Shown: positions 52,135 to 61,706, counted from the first letter of the stretch. The stretch: DNA of 64,000 bases from Verrucomicrobiota bacterium (GCA_003402735.1 QQNE01000009.1:1-64000), one strand, 5' to 3'. Numbers and translations are program-made. The notes: generated by a model from the letters alone, not told the origin.

Positions 52135-52443
52135 ATGGCATACGCAATTATCAAAGTCGGCGGCAAGCAGTTTCGAGTCAGCGAGGGTGACTTGGTCGAT
52201 GTCGAAAAGCTCGACGCCCAGAAAGGCGATACCGTGAAGTTCGAACACGTTCTCCTGGTGTCCCGTGACGGTTCCACCACCATCGGGTCCCCCAACGTCG
52301 CCGGTGCCGCCGTCACCGCTGAAGTCATCGAGCAACGCCGCTCACCCAAGGTGACCGCCTTCAAGTTCAAGCGCCGCAAAGGCTTCCACAAAACCAAGGG
52401 ACATCGGCAACCCGTCACCCGCGTCTCCATCAAAGGAATCTGA
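52135..52443 (+). CDS. rplU: Ribosomal protein bL21
   Basis: A 102-residue large-subunit protein of normal length. It begins MAYAIIKVGGKQFRVSEGDLVDVEKLDAQKGD and contains FEHVLLVSRDG, VTAEVIEQRRSPKVTAFKFKRRKGFHKTKGHRQPVTRVSIKGI. A strong ribosome-binding site (GGGGAGG) precedes ATG 52135. It forms the conserved pair with rpmA, 42 bases downstream. Confidence 0.97.
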   Translation: MAYAIIKVGGKQFRVSEGDLVDVEKLDAQKGDTVKFEHVLLVSRDGSTTIGSPNVAGAAVTAEVIEQRRSPKVTAFKFKRRKGFHKTKGHRQPVTRVSIKGI

Positions 52444-52485
52444 GACGTCTCTCTCCCAGTCCTCACCTCATCCAACCTCTAGGTC

Positions 52486-52746
52486 ATGGCTCACAAGAAA
52501 GGTCAAGGTAGTGTCAAGAACGGTCGCGACTCCCGCAGCAAGCGTCTCGGAGTCAAACGGTTCGGCGGCGAAAGCGTCCTCGCGGGCTCCATCATCATCC
52601 GCCAGTGCGGCACCAAGTGGCAGCCCGGCAAAAATGTCGGATGCGGACGCGATTACACCCTCTTTGCCCTCGTCGATGGCAATGTCCGCTTCGATCGCAA
52701 CGGCCGACGCGTGAACATCGATCCGCTCGCCGCTGGCGCGAACTGA
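52486..52746 (+). CDS. rpmA: Ribosomal protein bL27
   Basis: An 86-residue large-subunit protein placed at the peptidyl-transferase centre. [40 protein letters not shown] then [28 protein letters not shown] is canonical. There is no N-terminal propeptide of the Firmicutes type, as MAHKKG is at the start. It is followed by the terminator at 52798. Confidence 0.97.
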   Translation: MAHKKGQGSVKNGRDSRSKRLGVKRFGGESVLAGSIIIRQCGTKWQPGKNVGCGRDYTLFALVDGNVRFDRNGRRVNIDPLAAGAN

Positions 52747-52797
52747 ATCCAGTTCTCCGGTTCGGATCTCCTCCGTTCCTTTTCCAACCCTTCAAAG

Positions 52798-52828
52798 AAC
52801 CGGCAGGAGTCCCCTCGCCGGTTTTTTT
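52798..52828 (+). terminator. Intrinsic terminator after rpmA
   Basis: AACCGGC (52798-52804), a 12-base loop, GCCGGTT (52817-52823) and continuing T residues to 52828. It lies between rpmA and trmL and would end the ribosomal transcript just before the trmL start. Confidence 0.85.
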
Positions 52829-52836
52829 GTCTTGAG

Positions 52837-53298
52837 ATGTTCCACGTCGTCCTGGTCGAACCCGAGATCCCGCCCAACACAGGCAACATCGCCCGCCTCT
52901 GTCTGGCCACCGGCTCCGTCTTGCACCTGGTAGAACCTCTCGGATTTTCCATAGATGATCGCTCCTTGAAACGGGCCGGCCTCGATTACTGGACCGATGT
53001 GGATGTGCGGGTGTGGCCCTGCCTCAACACCCTCTTTGCAGCGATCGGCCAGCCCCGCCAATTTTTCCTGACAACCAAAGCGACCCGCCCTTACTGGGAC
53101 CAAACTTATCAACCCGGGGATTATCTGTTCTTTGGCAGGGAAACCCGCGGACTTCCCGAGAGCCTGTTGCAGGCACATCCGGACCAATGCCTGACAATCC
53201 CCATGTTGGCGCAAACGACCCGCAGCCTGAACTTGGCGACAGCCGTTGGGATCGTGCTCTATGAAGCAATCCGGCAAGCCAATGTGAATGCTGGTTGA
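52837..53298 (+). CDS. trmL: tRNA (cytidine/uridine-2'-O-)-methyltransferase of the SPOUT family
   Basis: A 153-residue enzyme that methylates the 2'-OH of nucleotide 34 in the wobble position of tRNA-Leu. The trefoil-knot SPOUT motifs are present: FHVVLVEPEIPPNTGNIARLCLATG at the start, LHLVEPLGFSIDDRSLKRAGLDYW, YLFFGRETRGLPESLL and the terminal IPMLAQTTRSLNLATAVGIVLYEAIRQ. Length matches TrmL (about 157). The ATG is right after the rpmA terminator. Confidence 0.93.
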   Translation: MFHVVLVEPEIPPNTGNIARLCLATGSVLHLVEPLGFSIDDRSLKRAGLDYWTDVDVRVWPCLNTLFAAIGQPRQFFLTTKATRPYWDQTYQPGDYLFFGRETRGLPESLLQAHPDQCLTIPMLAQTTRSLNLATAVGIVLYEAIRQANVNAG

Positions 53299-53422
53299 GA
53301 GAGGGGCGTCCTACTCGATCGACACCTTGGCGTGGCAGGACGTTTCCAGACATTGGGCTAGGTTTTGGGAAGCTGGGAGAATCTGAAAAATCTAAATAAT
53401 TAACATAAATTAAATATTTTAG

Positions 53423-53450
53423 TTGCAGTAGTCTGGGCGCATTCTATAAT
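53423..53450 (+). promoter_or_regulatory. Strong promoter of the twin AP2-like gene
   Basis: TTGCAG (53423-53428) and a perfect TATAAT (53445-53450) are 16 bases apart. An AT-rich stretch (about 53385-53420) immediately upstream could act as an UP element. The start site would be near 53457, giving a leader of roughly 43 bases before ATG 53500. Confidence 0.7.
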
Positions 53451-53499
53451 TGCCATGCGTATAGCGCCCCACTAAACAAACCAACAAAAGCATAAAACG

Positions 53500-53970
53500 A
53501 TGAGCATGGTAGCACCACGAGCCAACTACGGGATCACCCGTATTGACCAACCTGAGAAGAAAAACCACGGGTATTATGTCCGGATCACCCACCGCGGCAC
53601 GACCCACCAGAAGTACTTCCCGGACAAGTCCAGCGGAGGCAAGGCCAAGGCCCTCAAGCTGGCCAAGGCCTATCGCGATGAACTTCTCGCCCAGATGCCG
53701 AAGGCGAAGCAAGAGATGGCCGCCCGCAAAAAGCGCAAGGCTCTTCAGTCCGGTGTGACTGGTGTCACGCACGTGGTGAGCAAAGTGGGCGAAAACAAGG
53801 AATATCAATACTGGCAGGCCGCCTGGGCGGACGAGAATGGCAAGCGCCGCACCGCCAAGTTCTCGATCGGCCGTTACGGCAAGGAGAAGGCCCTCGAGAT
53901 GGCCATCAAGGCCCGCAAGAAGGCCACTCGCGGCTCCGCCAAGAGCAAGAAGGTTGCGGTCGCCAGCTGA
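53500..53970 (+). CDS. Twin AP2/ERF-like DNA-binding protein
   Basis: A basic 156-residue protein with two similar domains of about 55 residues: one at ~9-64 (YGITRIDQPEKKNHGYYVRI then THQKYFPD and a Lys-rich helix) and one at ~85-140 (GVTGVTHVVSKVGENKEYQYWQAAW then RTAKFSIGRYGKEKALEMAIKAR). Each has the three-strand-plus-helix pattern of bacterial AP2 domains. There is no integrase part, so it is a stand-alone DNA-binding or chromatin-like protein. The tail KKATRGSAKSKKVAVAS is basic. A near-consensus promoter, AT-rich UP-like sequence and a good terminator (54039) suggest high expression as a single-gene transcript. Confidence 0.7.
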   Translation: MSMVAPRANYGITRIDQPEKKNHGYYVRITHRGTTHQKYFPDKSSGGKAKALKLAKAYRDELLAQMPKAKQEMAARKKRKALQSGVTGVTHVVSKVGENKEYQYWQAAWADENGKRRTAKFSIGRYGKEKALEMAIKARKKATRGSAKSKKVAVAS

Positions 53971-54038
53971 ACCCTGGATCGCATCCTCCGCGCGACCCGG
54001 CTCCGTCCCGGGGAAACGCTCTTGTGAATTGCACGATG

Positions 54039-54079
54039 AAACCGGCATTTGCCTGAGGGCGAATGCCGGTTTCTTTTTT
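54039..54079 (+). terminator. Intrinsic terminator after the AP2-like gene
   Basis: AAACCGGCATT (54039-54049) pairs with AATGCCGGTTT (54062-54072) around a 12-base loop, followed by C and six T. The 11-pair stem with T-run isolates the AP2-like gene from the ATP-grasp operon starting at 54118. Confidence 0.9.
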
Positions 54080-54117
54080 ACTTTTGGCACGACAGATGCT
54101 TCTAAGAGGCAAACCCA

Positions 54118-55554
54118 ATGCTATTCCAAGACTACGAGAAGGGAGATTTCTTCGACGAAATGTTCGCCTCCGACGATGGCGACGTTTTCCCACACTACCA
54201 CCCGCTTTACCAACGATTTCAAAGCCTCGAGAAGGAGCAGTTTCAAGAGCGTCAGCAGCGCATCGATGACACCTTTCTAAAGAACGGCATCACCTTCACG
54301 GTTTACGGTGACAAGGACGGCACCGAGCGAATCTTTCCTTTCGACCTGATTCCCCGGGTGATTCCGGACCGGGAATGGCGGGTGGTGCAGGATGGACTGA
54401 CCCAGCGGATCATCGCCCTCAATCTTTTCCTGCATGATATTTATCACGAGCAACGAATCCTCAAGGACGGTGTGGTCCCCAGAGATATCGTGGAAACGGC
54501 GGCGCATTACCGTCCGGAAATGCAAAACGTCAATGTGCCGCGTGATATTTACATTCATGTCTGCGGAACGGACCTGATCCGGGATCGGGACGGAAACTAT
54601 CTGGTGCTGGAAGACAACGGCCGGTGCCCCTCGGGAGTCTCCTATCTTCTGGAGAACCGGGAGGCGATGAAGCGGGCCTTCCCCCGCCTCTACAGCGGAA
54701 TGAACGTTCGCCCGGTGGATGCCTACCCGGAACTTCTGCTGAAAACCATTCAGCACCTCTCGCCACGCCAATCACAAACCCCTGTCTGCGTGCTGCTGAC
54801 GCCGGGTGTCTACAACAGCGCCTATTTCGAGCACACCTTTCTGGCCCGGCAAATGGGAATCCAGATCGTGGAGGGCCGGGACTTGGTCGCGATCGACGGT
54901 TATGTCTACATGCGCACCATTCGTGGCTTGGTGCAGGTGGATGTGATTTATCGGCGCATCGATGACGACTTCATCGACCCCAAGGTTTTCCGGCCGGACT
55001 CCGTGCTTGGCGTGCCGGGTCTGATCGACGCCTATCTGCGCGGAAACGTAGCCCTGGCAAACGCGGTGGGCACCGGTGTGGCGGACGACAAGGTGACCTA
55101 CTGTTATGTGCCCGAGATCATCCGCTATTATCTGGACCAGGATCCGATCCTCGACAATGTGCGCACCTATCTTGGGTGGAAGCCGGACGACCAGAAATAC
55201 ATGTTGGAAAATCTTGAGAGTCTGGTGATCAAGGCAGCGAATGAATCCGGAGGTTACGGCATGCTGATGGGCCCGTCCTCGACTGCGGAGGAGCGCTCGA
55301 TCTTCGCCGCCAAGATCAAGGCGAATCCGAGAAACTACATTGGTCAACCGGTCATCTCACTCTCCCGCCACCCCACCGTTTGCGGGGACACCATCGAAGG
55401 CCGCCATGTCGATCTGCGCCCGTTCGTTCTCTACGGGGAAGATGTCCGCATCATCCCCGGAGGTTTGACCCGGGTGGCCCTGCGCAAGGGATCCCTTGTG
55501 GTCAATTCCTCTCAGGGAGGCGGCAGCAAGGATACCTGGGTTCTCTATCAATAA
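54118..55554 (+). CDS. Circularly permuted ATP-grasp type 2 protein
   Basis: A 478-residue protein of the DUF404/DUF407 circularly permuted ATP-grasp family, thought to make amide or peptide bonds in a pathway shared with alpha-E and transglutaminase-like proteins. Features: [49 protein letters not shown] (glycine-rich/acidic motif), [33 protein letters not shown]-like [35 protein letters not shown] and [23 protein letters not shown] at the end. Length is typical. It opens a three-gene operon; the next ORF starts 9 bases after its stop. Confidence 0.9.
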   Translation: MLFQDYEKGDFFDEMFASDDGDVFPHYHPLYQRFQSLEKEQFQERQQRIDDTFLKNGITFTVYGDKDGTERIFPFDLIPRVIPDREWRVVQDGLTQRIIALNLFLHDIYHEQRILKDGVVPRDIVETAAHYRPEMQNVNVPRDIYIHVCGTDLIRDRDGNYLVLEDNGRCPSGVSYLLENREAMKRAFPRLYSGMNVRPVDAYPELLLKTIQHLSPRQSQTPVCVLLTPGVYNSAYFEHTFLARQMGIQIVEGRDLVAIDGYVYMRTIRGLVQVDVIYRRIDDDFIDPKVFRPDSVLGVPGLIDAYLRGNVALANAVGTGVADDKVTYCYVPEIIRYYLDQDPILDNVRTYLGWKPDDQKYMLENLESLVIKAANESGGYGMLMGPSSTAEERSIFAAKIKANPRNYIGQPVISLSRHPTVCGDTIEGRHVDLRPFVLYGEDVRIIPGGLTRVALRKGSLVVNSSQGGGSKDTWVLYQ

Positions 55555-55563
55555 CACGCTTCC

Positions 55564-56565
55564 ATGCTTTCCCGCGTTGCCGAAAGCCTCTTCTGGCTAA
55601 GTCGCTACATTGAACGGGCCGAAAACTTGGCCCGCCTCGTCGATGTCAATCGTGAACACTTGCTCGATTCCCATCGGCAGGGTCAATCCAACCCGACCGA
55701 AGCGTGGCGCCCCGTGCTTCAGGCCACCTGTGCCGATGCCGCCTACGACGCCATCCTCGAGGATTCCGAGCCACCGCCGGATGCGGGCCGCTTCATCACT
55801 CTGGAGAATCGCTACCCGGATTCCATTCGGCAGTGCATCGCCAACGCCCGGGAAAACGCCCGGATGGTGCGCGACCAGATTTCCGAGGAGATGTGGCTCG
55901 AACTGAACGCCGTGCACCTGCTCCTGCAAAGCTCGGAAGCAGAAGCCCTCTGGGCATCGGACGCGCCGGAGTTCTACAACCGCATCATCGATTTCTCGCT
56001 GCTTTTCCAGGGCCTGACCGATGCCACCGTCGTCCATGATGAGGGTTGGCAATTCATGCAAATCGGCAAGTTCCTGGAACGGGCCGACAAAACCAGCCGG
56101 ATCCTGGACATCCTGACCTTCTGGCACGAACCGGACCGCTATCATTGTTCCACCGTCCTCTCCAGTTGCTCCGCGTTTTCGGCCTTCCGAGCCGAGTTCC
56201 GGGGCGAGGCGACCCTGCAGAACGTGGCGGCGTTCCTGCTCTTCTCCCAGGCGTTCCCCCGCTCCGTGCGCTCCTGCCTGCGCCAGGTCGACAACGCCCT
56301 CCACGCGGTTTCGGGCGTTCCCGCCGGCACCTTCTCCAACGAGGCGGAGCGCCTCACGGGCAGTCTGCTGGCTCGGATCAATTTTTCCGGAGTCGATGAA
56401 GTTTTCGGCCGTGGCCTGCATGTCTACATCGATGAGCTGCAACAACATCTAAATGACATCGGCCAACGGCTCTACGAAACGTATGTGCTCTTGCCATCCG
56501 CCTTGCGCAACGTGACCCGCGCGGACGGCACCCAGCACATGTGGCAATACAACCAACAACAGTAG
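55564..56565 (+). CDS. Alpha-E domain protein (DUF403)
   Basis: A 333-residue, mainly helical protein of the alpha-E family. Hallmarks are LSRVAESLFWLSRYIERAENLARLVDVN at the start, NARENARMVRDQISEEMWLELN in the middle and FLERADKTSRILDILTFW later. Genes of this family are regularly next to the ATP-grasp type 2 gene, as here, and are thought to act as its partner in an amide-forming pathway. It is 9 bases downstream of the ATP-grasp gene and 38 bases upstream of the transglutaminase gene. Confidence 0.92.
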   Translation: MLSRVAESLFWLSRYIERAENLARLVDVNREHLLDSHRQGQSNPTEAWRPVLQATCADAAYDAILEDSEPPPDAGRFITLENRYPDSIRQCIANARENARMVRDQISEEMWLELNAVHLLLQSSEAEALWASDAPEFYNRIIDFSLLFQGLTDATVVHDEGWQFMQIGKFLERADKTSRILDILTFWHEPDRYHCSTVLSSCSAFSAFRAEFRGEATLQNVAAFLLFSQAFPRSVRSCLRQVDNALHAVSGVPAGTFSNEAERLTGSLLARINFSGVDEVFGRGLHVYIDELQQHLNDIGQRLYETYVLLPSALRNVTRADGTQHMWQYNQQQ

Positions 56566-56603
56566 GTCTCATCCGCCACCCGCCCACCGAACCCCGCACG
56601 GGC

Positions 56604-57536
56604 ATGCGCCTCCGCGTACACCACCGCACCGAATATCGTTACTTTTCTCCGGTTTGGGATAGCCTCAACGAGCTGCACCTCAAACCGTTGCAAACCCGTT
56701 GGCAGACCTGCGAGAGTGCAATCATCTCCGTGGTCCCGGCGGTTCGCCTAACCAGCTACGAAGATCTTCATCAGAACACCGTTCATCATTTTGAGATCCC
56801 GGAGAAACACGAGCGCTTGATCATCGACAGCCGGTGCACGGTCACCACCGCTTGCAAGGTCGATTTCCAGGCGCTTCCCTACGGGTTTCCCCACTCCGGC
56901 CTCCGCAGTCTGAAGGGTGACGAGGAGTGTTTCCCCTTTCTCCAGGACAGCCGCTATGTGGAGATCAATCCAGAACATTGGCGCCTCGCCCTCGATATTC
57001 AGGACTTCTCCACCGATGTCTTCCAGACCGCCTACGCCATCATGGAATACATCTTCCGCAACTTTGAATACCGTTACGGCTCCACCACGGTCAGCACCCA
57101 TGCCAACGAAGTCATTTCCCGCCGCTGCGGCGTTTGCCAGGACTTCGCCCATGCCATGGTCGCTCTCTGCCGCTGCCTCGGCATTCCCTGCCGCTACGTC
57201 AGCGGCTATTTCTTCGATGCCACCCGCCATCATTCCCTGCGCGGCTCCGAGGCCTCTCATGCCTGGGTCGAGGTCTTCATCCCGGGCCATGGCTGGATCG
57301 GCCTCGATCCGACCAACAACAAGGTCATCGATGACACCTACGTCGCCATCGCCGTAGGCCGCGACTACCGGGACGTCACCCCGGTGTCGGGCACCTACTT
57401 CGGCAGCGGCTCCAGCATGCTCGAGGTCAAGGTGACCGTCGAACGGCTCGATTCTCCAGCGCCGCCCCCAAAACCCGCGGCGGCATCACCGGCCCCAAAG
57501 CCGGTGCCCGCCCCAGTCAAGGCGGTCAAAGCTTAG
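56604..57536 (+). CDS. Transglutaminase-like cysteine peptidase family protein
   Basis: A 310-residue protein of the bacterial transglutaminase-like group. The N-terminal beta domain is RLRVHHRTEYRYFSPVWDSLNELHLKP; the catalytic triad is Cys178 in RRCGVCQDFAHAMVALCRCLGIPCRYVSGY, His219 in EASHAWVEVFIPGHGWIGLDPTNN and Asp235. The C-terminal 35 residues are Pro/Ala/Lys-rich (PPPKPAAASPAPKPVPAPVKAVKA). It completes the ATP-grasp/alpha-E/transglutaminase operon. The stop region overlaps the convergent bioD gene by 11 bases. ATG 56604 fits the domain start. Confidence 0.92.
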   Translation: MRLRVHHRTEYRYFSPVWDSLNELHLKPLQTRWQTCESAIISVVPAVRLTSYEDLHQNTVHHFEIPEKHERLIIDSRCTVTTACKVDFQALPYGFPHSGLRSLKGDEECFPFLQDSRYVEINPEHWRLALDIQDFSTDVFQTAYAIMEYIFRNFEYRYGSTTVSTHANEVISRRCGVCQDFAHAMVALCRCLGIPCRYVSGYFFDATRHHSLRGSEASHAWVEVFIPGHGWIGLDPTNNKVIDDTYVAIAVGRDYRDVTPVSGTYFGSGSSMLEVKVTVERLDSPAPPPKPAAASPAPKPVPAPVKAVKA

Positions 57537-58182
57537 AGACGAGCCGGACCGCCTCTTCCACCGGGGCGAGGTCGATGCTCTCCTCCTCGAAATGCAACTC
57601 CGCCACGATCGGGCAGCCCAGGAACTGTTCCAACACCACCCGATTGCTGATGGAAGCGGCATCGCGTTCCGGCCGCACGTGGTTCAGCACCAGCCCCGCC
57701 ACCTTCAAATCAAACGCCTCCACCTGACGAACCGTCAGGATCGTGTGATTCAAGGCCCCGAGTTTGTTGTCGACCACCACCAACACCGGATAGCCAAGCA
57801 AGGCGGCAAAATCGGACATCGCCTGGTCCGCGGTGACCGGAACCTCCCAGCCCCCCGCTCCCTCGACGATGAGGTGATCGTTCTGCGTGGCCAGGGCTTT
57901 GGCCCGCTCCGCCAACCGGACGACATCGACGCTTCCGCCCTCGATCATGGAAGCGGCAAACGGTGCCGCCCTGGACTTGAACCAAACCGGATTGACATCG
58001 TCCACGGTGAGGTCTCCGCGCCCGGACGCCTTCAGAAGCTGCATCGCATCTTCTCTCGTTCCGCAGGCGATTGGTTTGAACGGCATCACCCGATCTCCCC
58101 GCTGAGCCAGGGCACGAACAATCAAGGTGGTCACATACGTCTTGCCGACATCGGTGTCGGTCCCGGTGATAAAAAGATTCAT
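57526..58182 (-). CDS. bioD: Dethiobiotin synthetase
   Basis: A 218-residue enzyme forming dethiobiotin from DAPA, CO2 and ATP in biotin synthesis. P-loop MNLFITGTDTDVGKTYVTTLIVRAL, PFKPIACGTR, DDVNPVWFKSRAAPFAAS, EGAGGWEVPVTADQ and LNHTILTVRQVEAF are typical, as is LVLNHVRPERDAASISNR. The start ATG overlaps the glmM stop (58179-58182), so it may be translationally coupled to glmM. No other bio genes are in the window. Confidence 0.93.
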   Translation of the reverse strand: MNLFITGTDTDVGKTYVTTLIVRALAQRGDRVMPFKPIACGTREDAMQLLKASGRGDLTVDDVNPVWFKSRAAPFAASMIEGGSVDVVRLAERAKALATQNDHLIVEGAGGWEVPVTADQAMSDFAALLGYPVLVVVDNKLGALNHTILTVRQVEAFDLKVAGLVLNHVRPERDAASISNRVVLEQFLGCPIVAELHFEEESIDLAPVEEAVRLVSKL

Positions 58183-59552
58183 AAACCAATCTGTTCTTGG
58201 AGGGCCGCCACGATGGTTTGACCCTGTGTTTGGAGGAATGTTTCGTCCGGTCCTTCCAAAAGGAGACGGATTTTCGGCTCAGTTCCAGAATAACGAAGCA
58301 AGACCCGGCCGCGTTCGCCAAGGGCGGCTTCGGTCTCGGCAAGCAGCCGATTGACGTCGGGCAGCTCGGTCAGGGGAGGCTTCGCTCGCACGCCGAGATC
58401 CAGCCGCACCTGGGGATACTTCCGCAGGCAGCGGCGCAGTTCACTGAGCGGTTTGCCTTCCGCCACCATCATCTCCAGAATCTGCACCGCCGCGATGATC
58501 CCATCCCCGGTCGTCGTGTGGTCGTGAAAAATCAGGTGTCCGCTCTGCTCGCCGCCCAGGTTGAGACCACACTGCCGCATCTTGTCGATCACCTGCCGAT
58601 CCCCCACCCCGCACCGCACCACCTCGCCTCCGAGCCCGCGGATCGCATCGTTCAGTCCAAAGTTCGACATCACCGTCGCCACGATGGAGTTCCGGGACAA
58701 CCGCTTGCGCTTCGCCAAAAACGTCGCGGCGATGGCCAAAATCTCGTCCCCGTCCAACGCGGAGCCGGTCTCGTCGCAGAGGATAACGCGATCGGCATCG
58801 CCATCATGAGAAACTCCGGCCACGGCCCCGCTGGCCAAAACCAACCGAGCGATGGCTTCCGGATGCGTGGCACCACACTCCGCATTGATGTTGCGACCCG
58901 TCGGCGAATTGAAGTCCACCACCAAGTCCGCCCCGAGATGCGTCAAGACATGGGGACTGGTCCGCACCGAGGCCCCGTGCGCACAATCCAAGGCAATTTT
59001 CATTCCCTTGAGGAACGGGGCATCGGTTCCCAAAGTGCCCAACACCCGCTCCACGTAAAGGTCCTCGGCCCCCTCCAAGGCATCGATCCGCCCGAGCTTT
59101 CCCGCCTTGACCCGCTCCACTTCGCTGCCGCTCAGGAAGGCCTGCTCCATCGCCAACTCCGTGGCAAAGTCGAGCTTGTAGCCATCGCTCCCGAAAAACT
59201 TGATGCCGTTGTCTTCGTAGGGGTTGTGGGAGGCGGAAATGACAACGCCAAACGCCGCGCCCAGCTTGGTCGTCAGATACGCCACCGCCGGAGTGGGAAT
59301 CACTCCGGCCAGGCGGACATCCACGCCTGCAGAGGCCAACCCGGCGGCCACGGCCGCCTCCAGCATGGTCCCGCTGAGGCGCGTGTCCCGCCCCACGACA
59401 CAGATCGGCCAGTCCGCCTGACTGCCCCGAAGCCGACTCAATTCGACGGCGGCCACCTGACCGAGCCGCACCGCCGCTTCCGGCGTCAACGGTCCGGCAT
59501 TGGCGACTCCCCGGATGCCGTCCGTGCCGAAGAGTGGGTGGGAGGAACTCAT
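58179..59552 (-). CDS. glmM: Phosphoglucosamine mutase
   Basis: A 457-residue enzyme converting glucosamine-6-P to glucosamine-1-P for peptidoglycan and LPS. N-terminal LFGTDGIRGVANAGPLTPE, catalytic Ser in VVISASHNPYEDNGIKFFG (S108), the metal loop SHDGDADRVILCDE, sugar-binding GGEQSGHLIFHDHTTTGDG and C-terminal GRVLLRYSGTEPKIRLLLEG are all intact. Length is standard. It lies upstream of bioD with a 4-base overlap and 59 bases downstream of pgi on the same strand. Confidence 0.96.
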   Translation of the reverse strand: MSSSHPLFGTDGIRGVANAGPLTPEAAVRLGQVAAVELSRLRGSQADWPICVVGRDTRLSGTMLEAAVAAGLASAGVDVRLAGVIPTPAVAYLTTKLGAAFGVVISASHNPYEDNGIKFFGSDGYKLDFATELAMEQAFLSGSEVERVKAGKLGRIDALEGAEDLYVERVLGTLGTDAPFLKGMKIALDCAHGASVRTSPHVLTHLGADLVVDFNSPTGRNINAECGATHPEAIARLVLASGAVAGVSHDGDADRVILCDETGSALDGDEILAIAATFLAKRKRLSRNSIVATVMSNFGLNDAIRGLGGEVVRCGVGDRQVIDKMRQCGLNLGGEQSGHLIFHDHTTTGDGIIAAVQILEMMVAEGKPLSELRRCLRKYPQVRLDLGVRAKPPLTELPDVNRLLAETEAALGERGRVLLRYSGTEPKIRLLLEGPDETFLQTQGQTIVAALQEQIGL

Positions 59553-59611
59553 CCCCTCAACCTACTTGGATTTCCGAACGGCAAAGCAAAAATCCAAAAG
59601 AAATCCAGGGT

Positions 59612-61207
59612 TCAGCCGGCCGCAGTGAATCGGTCGGCTCCGGGATCATCTCCAACCGTCATCCAAATCGCGCCGTTGCAAGCGAGGTGCACCAGGATGT
59701 GGTGCACGTTCTCGGGATCCGCCCCCAACCGGGCGGCCACGGCCTCGGCGGAAACCGGCTCTCCGGGGTGCGCCTTCAGATGACGGCGCACCTGATCCAT
59801 CAGACTCAGAAAGGCCCCGGCGGCCTTCTTTCCGGCTTCGACTCCGGGCTGATGATAGGCGTTGATGTTCACCAGGAAAGCGTAAAAGGTCACCGCCCGC
59901 TCAAACAAGGCGATCAAGGCCCCGAGATGAAACGCGTCCACCACCGGCACGGAGAGGGTGATGGATTGCCGACCATTCTCCGCCAAGGCCGCCCGGGTGC
60001 CGCGGAGGAAACCCTGAAGATAGTCGCCGGACGTGGCGCCATTGGCCTCGTCCACCACCAGGGAGGCCCCGTCCCGATCCTGACGAACCTCGATGAACAC
60101 CGCAAAAAAGTTGTTCACGCCATCGCGCAACTGCTGCACATAGGCGTGCTGATCGGTGGATCCTTTGTTTCCATAAACCGCCAACCCCTGGCAAACCCGC
60201 TTCTCATTGCCGATCTCGAACTCCTTGCCGAGGGACTCCATCACGAGTTGCTGGAGATACTTGCTGAAAAGGACGAGGCGGTCCTTGTAGGGGAGGACCA
60301 CCATGTCCTTTTCCCCTCGTCCCTTGCCGGCATAATGCCACATCAAGGCCAACATCATCGCCGGGTTCAAGCCCGTCTCCGCGCGCCGGGTGCGACGGTC
60401 CATGGCGCACGCTCCGGCCAAAAAGGCATCCACATCCACGCCCTGCAACGCCGCCGGCACCAATCCGACCACGCTCATCACACTGGTCCGGCCGCCCACC
60501 CAATCCGCCATCGGGAACCGCGCGATCCAGCCTTCCGCGGCCGCAGCTTTGTCCAACTGGCTGCCCGGTCCGGTGATGGCGACGGCGTGCCGGGCAAATT
60601 CCAAACCGGCAGCCTCGTAGGCCGCGCGCACCTCGAGCATGCCGTTGCGGGTCTCCGGGGTGCCTCCCGACTTGGAAGTGACCACCACCAGCGTCTCGGC
60701 CAGACCTTGCAGGCCGATCTGACGCAGCACGCGGTCGATCCCGTCCGGGTCCGTGTTGTCCAGAAACCAGGTCTGCAGGGGAGGCTGGGTGGCCAACGCA
60801 TCTCCGACCAGTTGGGGGCCCAGCGCAGATCCGCCGATCCCGACACAGAGCAACCGCCGGAAACGTTCCGCGTGAGGGGGCACCACCTGGCCCCGGTGAA
60901 TCTTCGCGGCAAAGGCCTTGGCGGCCTCCCATCCCTCCACGATCTCTTCCCGCAACTCGGGGGTCGGCGCCAAGTCGGGATTGCGCAGCCAGTAATGCCC
61001 CACCATGCGGTCCTCGTCCGCATTCACTTTCTCCCCCGCCTCGAGCCTGGCCAAATCCCCAAAGGCGCGCTGACAGAGCGGCTCCATGGATTCCAACCAT
61101 CCGGCGGACAAATGCATCCGGCTGACATCGAGCCAAAGATCCAACTGCCCCTCACGGCAACGGATCAATTGCTCCCGGTATCGATTCCAAAGCGAGTCGT
61201 GGTCCAT
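59612..61207 (-). CDS. pgi: Glucose-6-phosphate isomerase with a winged-helix-like C-terminus
   Basis: A ~531-residue enzyme interconverting glucose-6-P and fructose-6-P. The SIS fold shows in [38 protein letters not shown] and [17 protein letters not shown], and the PGI signature is [19 protein letters not shown]. The last ~60 residues ([20 protein letters not shown] then [18 protein letters not shown]) form a compact helix-helix-helix pattern like a winged-helix domain; short bacterial Pgi proteins end before it. The start is taken at the double Met at 61205-61210. It is upstream of glmM in the same direction, so sugar-phosphate supply for cell-wall precursors is grouped. Confidence 0.88.
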   Translation of the reverse strand: MDHDSLWNRYREQLIRCREGQLDLWLDVSRMHLSAGWLESMEPLCQRAFGDLARLEAGEKVNADEDRMVGHYWLRNPDLAPTPELREEIVEGWEAAKAFAAKIHRGQVVPPHAERFRRLLCVGIGGSALGPQLVGDALATQPPLQTWFLDNTDPDGIDRVLRQIGLQGLAETLVVVTSKSGGTPETRNGMLEVRAAYEAAGLEFARHAVAITGPGSQLDKAAAAEGWIARFPMADWVGGRTSVMSVVGLVPAALQGVDVDAFLAGACAMDRRTRRAETGLNPAMMLALMWHYAGKGRGEKDMVVLPYKDRLVLFSKYLQQLVMESLGKEFEIGNEKRVCQGLAVYGNKGSTDQHAYVQQLRDGVNNFFAVFIEVRQDRDGASLVVDEANGATSGDYLQGFLRGTRAALAENGRQSITLSVPVVDAFHLGALIALFERAVTFYAFLVNINAYHQPGVEAGKKAAGAFLSLMDQVRRHLKAHPGEPVSAEAVAARLGADPENVHHILVHLACNGAIWMTVGDDPGADRFTAAG

Positions 61208-61320
61208 CATGAGTCGGGCTCGGTCACCCTCGGCCGTGAGTTCCCGCTTCGCACGAAAAACTTTGAGCTCCTCCGATTTTCGATGGACACCCGCTGACTG
61301 CGCAGGGAATCTGCCCATTG

Positions 61321-61704
61321 ATGAAACCTTTCCTCGCTCTCCTCGGCCTCGCGATGCTCACGGCTCTCCCCAATCTTTCGGCGGCTGATTCCATCGGCCG
61401 GTTCCGGCACGTCGTCCTGTTCAAGTTCAAGGACGGCACCACCCCGGACCAGATCGCCAAAGTCGAATCAGAGTTCCGCAAATTGCCGTCGCAGATTGAC
61501 GCCATCATCGATTTCGAATGGGGCACTTCGCAAACCGTCGAAGTGGAGCTGGCCCAGGGCTACACCCACTGTTTTCTGGTGACGTTTCAGGACAAATCCG
61601 GCCTCCAGACCTATCTTCCGCACCCGGCGCACACCGCCTTCGTCGATCTGGTAAAACCGCTGCTCGATCAGGTTCACGTTCTCGATTACGTCTCCTCCCG
61701 CTAG
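61321..61704 (+). CDS. Secreted Dabb-domain (stress-responsive alpha/beta barrel) protein
   Basis: A 127-residue protein from ATG 61321. A signal peptide ([22 protein letters not shown]) precedes a complete ~100-residue Dabb barrel: [44 protein letters not shown] and [38 protein letters not shown]. Dabb proteins form dimers and bind small ligands; no activity is implied. Its start is about 110 bases from the divergent pgi start. Confidence 0.85.
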   Translation: MKPFLALLGLAMLTALPNLSAADSIGRFRHVVLFKFKDGTTPDQIAKVESEFRKLPSQIDAIIDFEWGTSQTVEVELAQGYTHCFLVTFQDKSGLQTYLPHPAHTAFVDLVKPLLDQVHVLDYVSSR

Positions 61705-61706
61705 CC

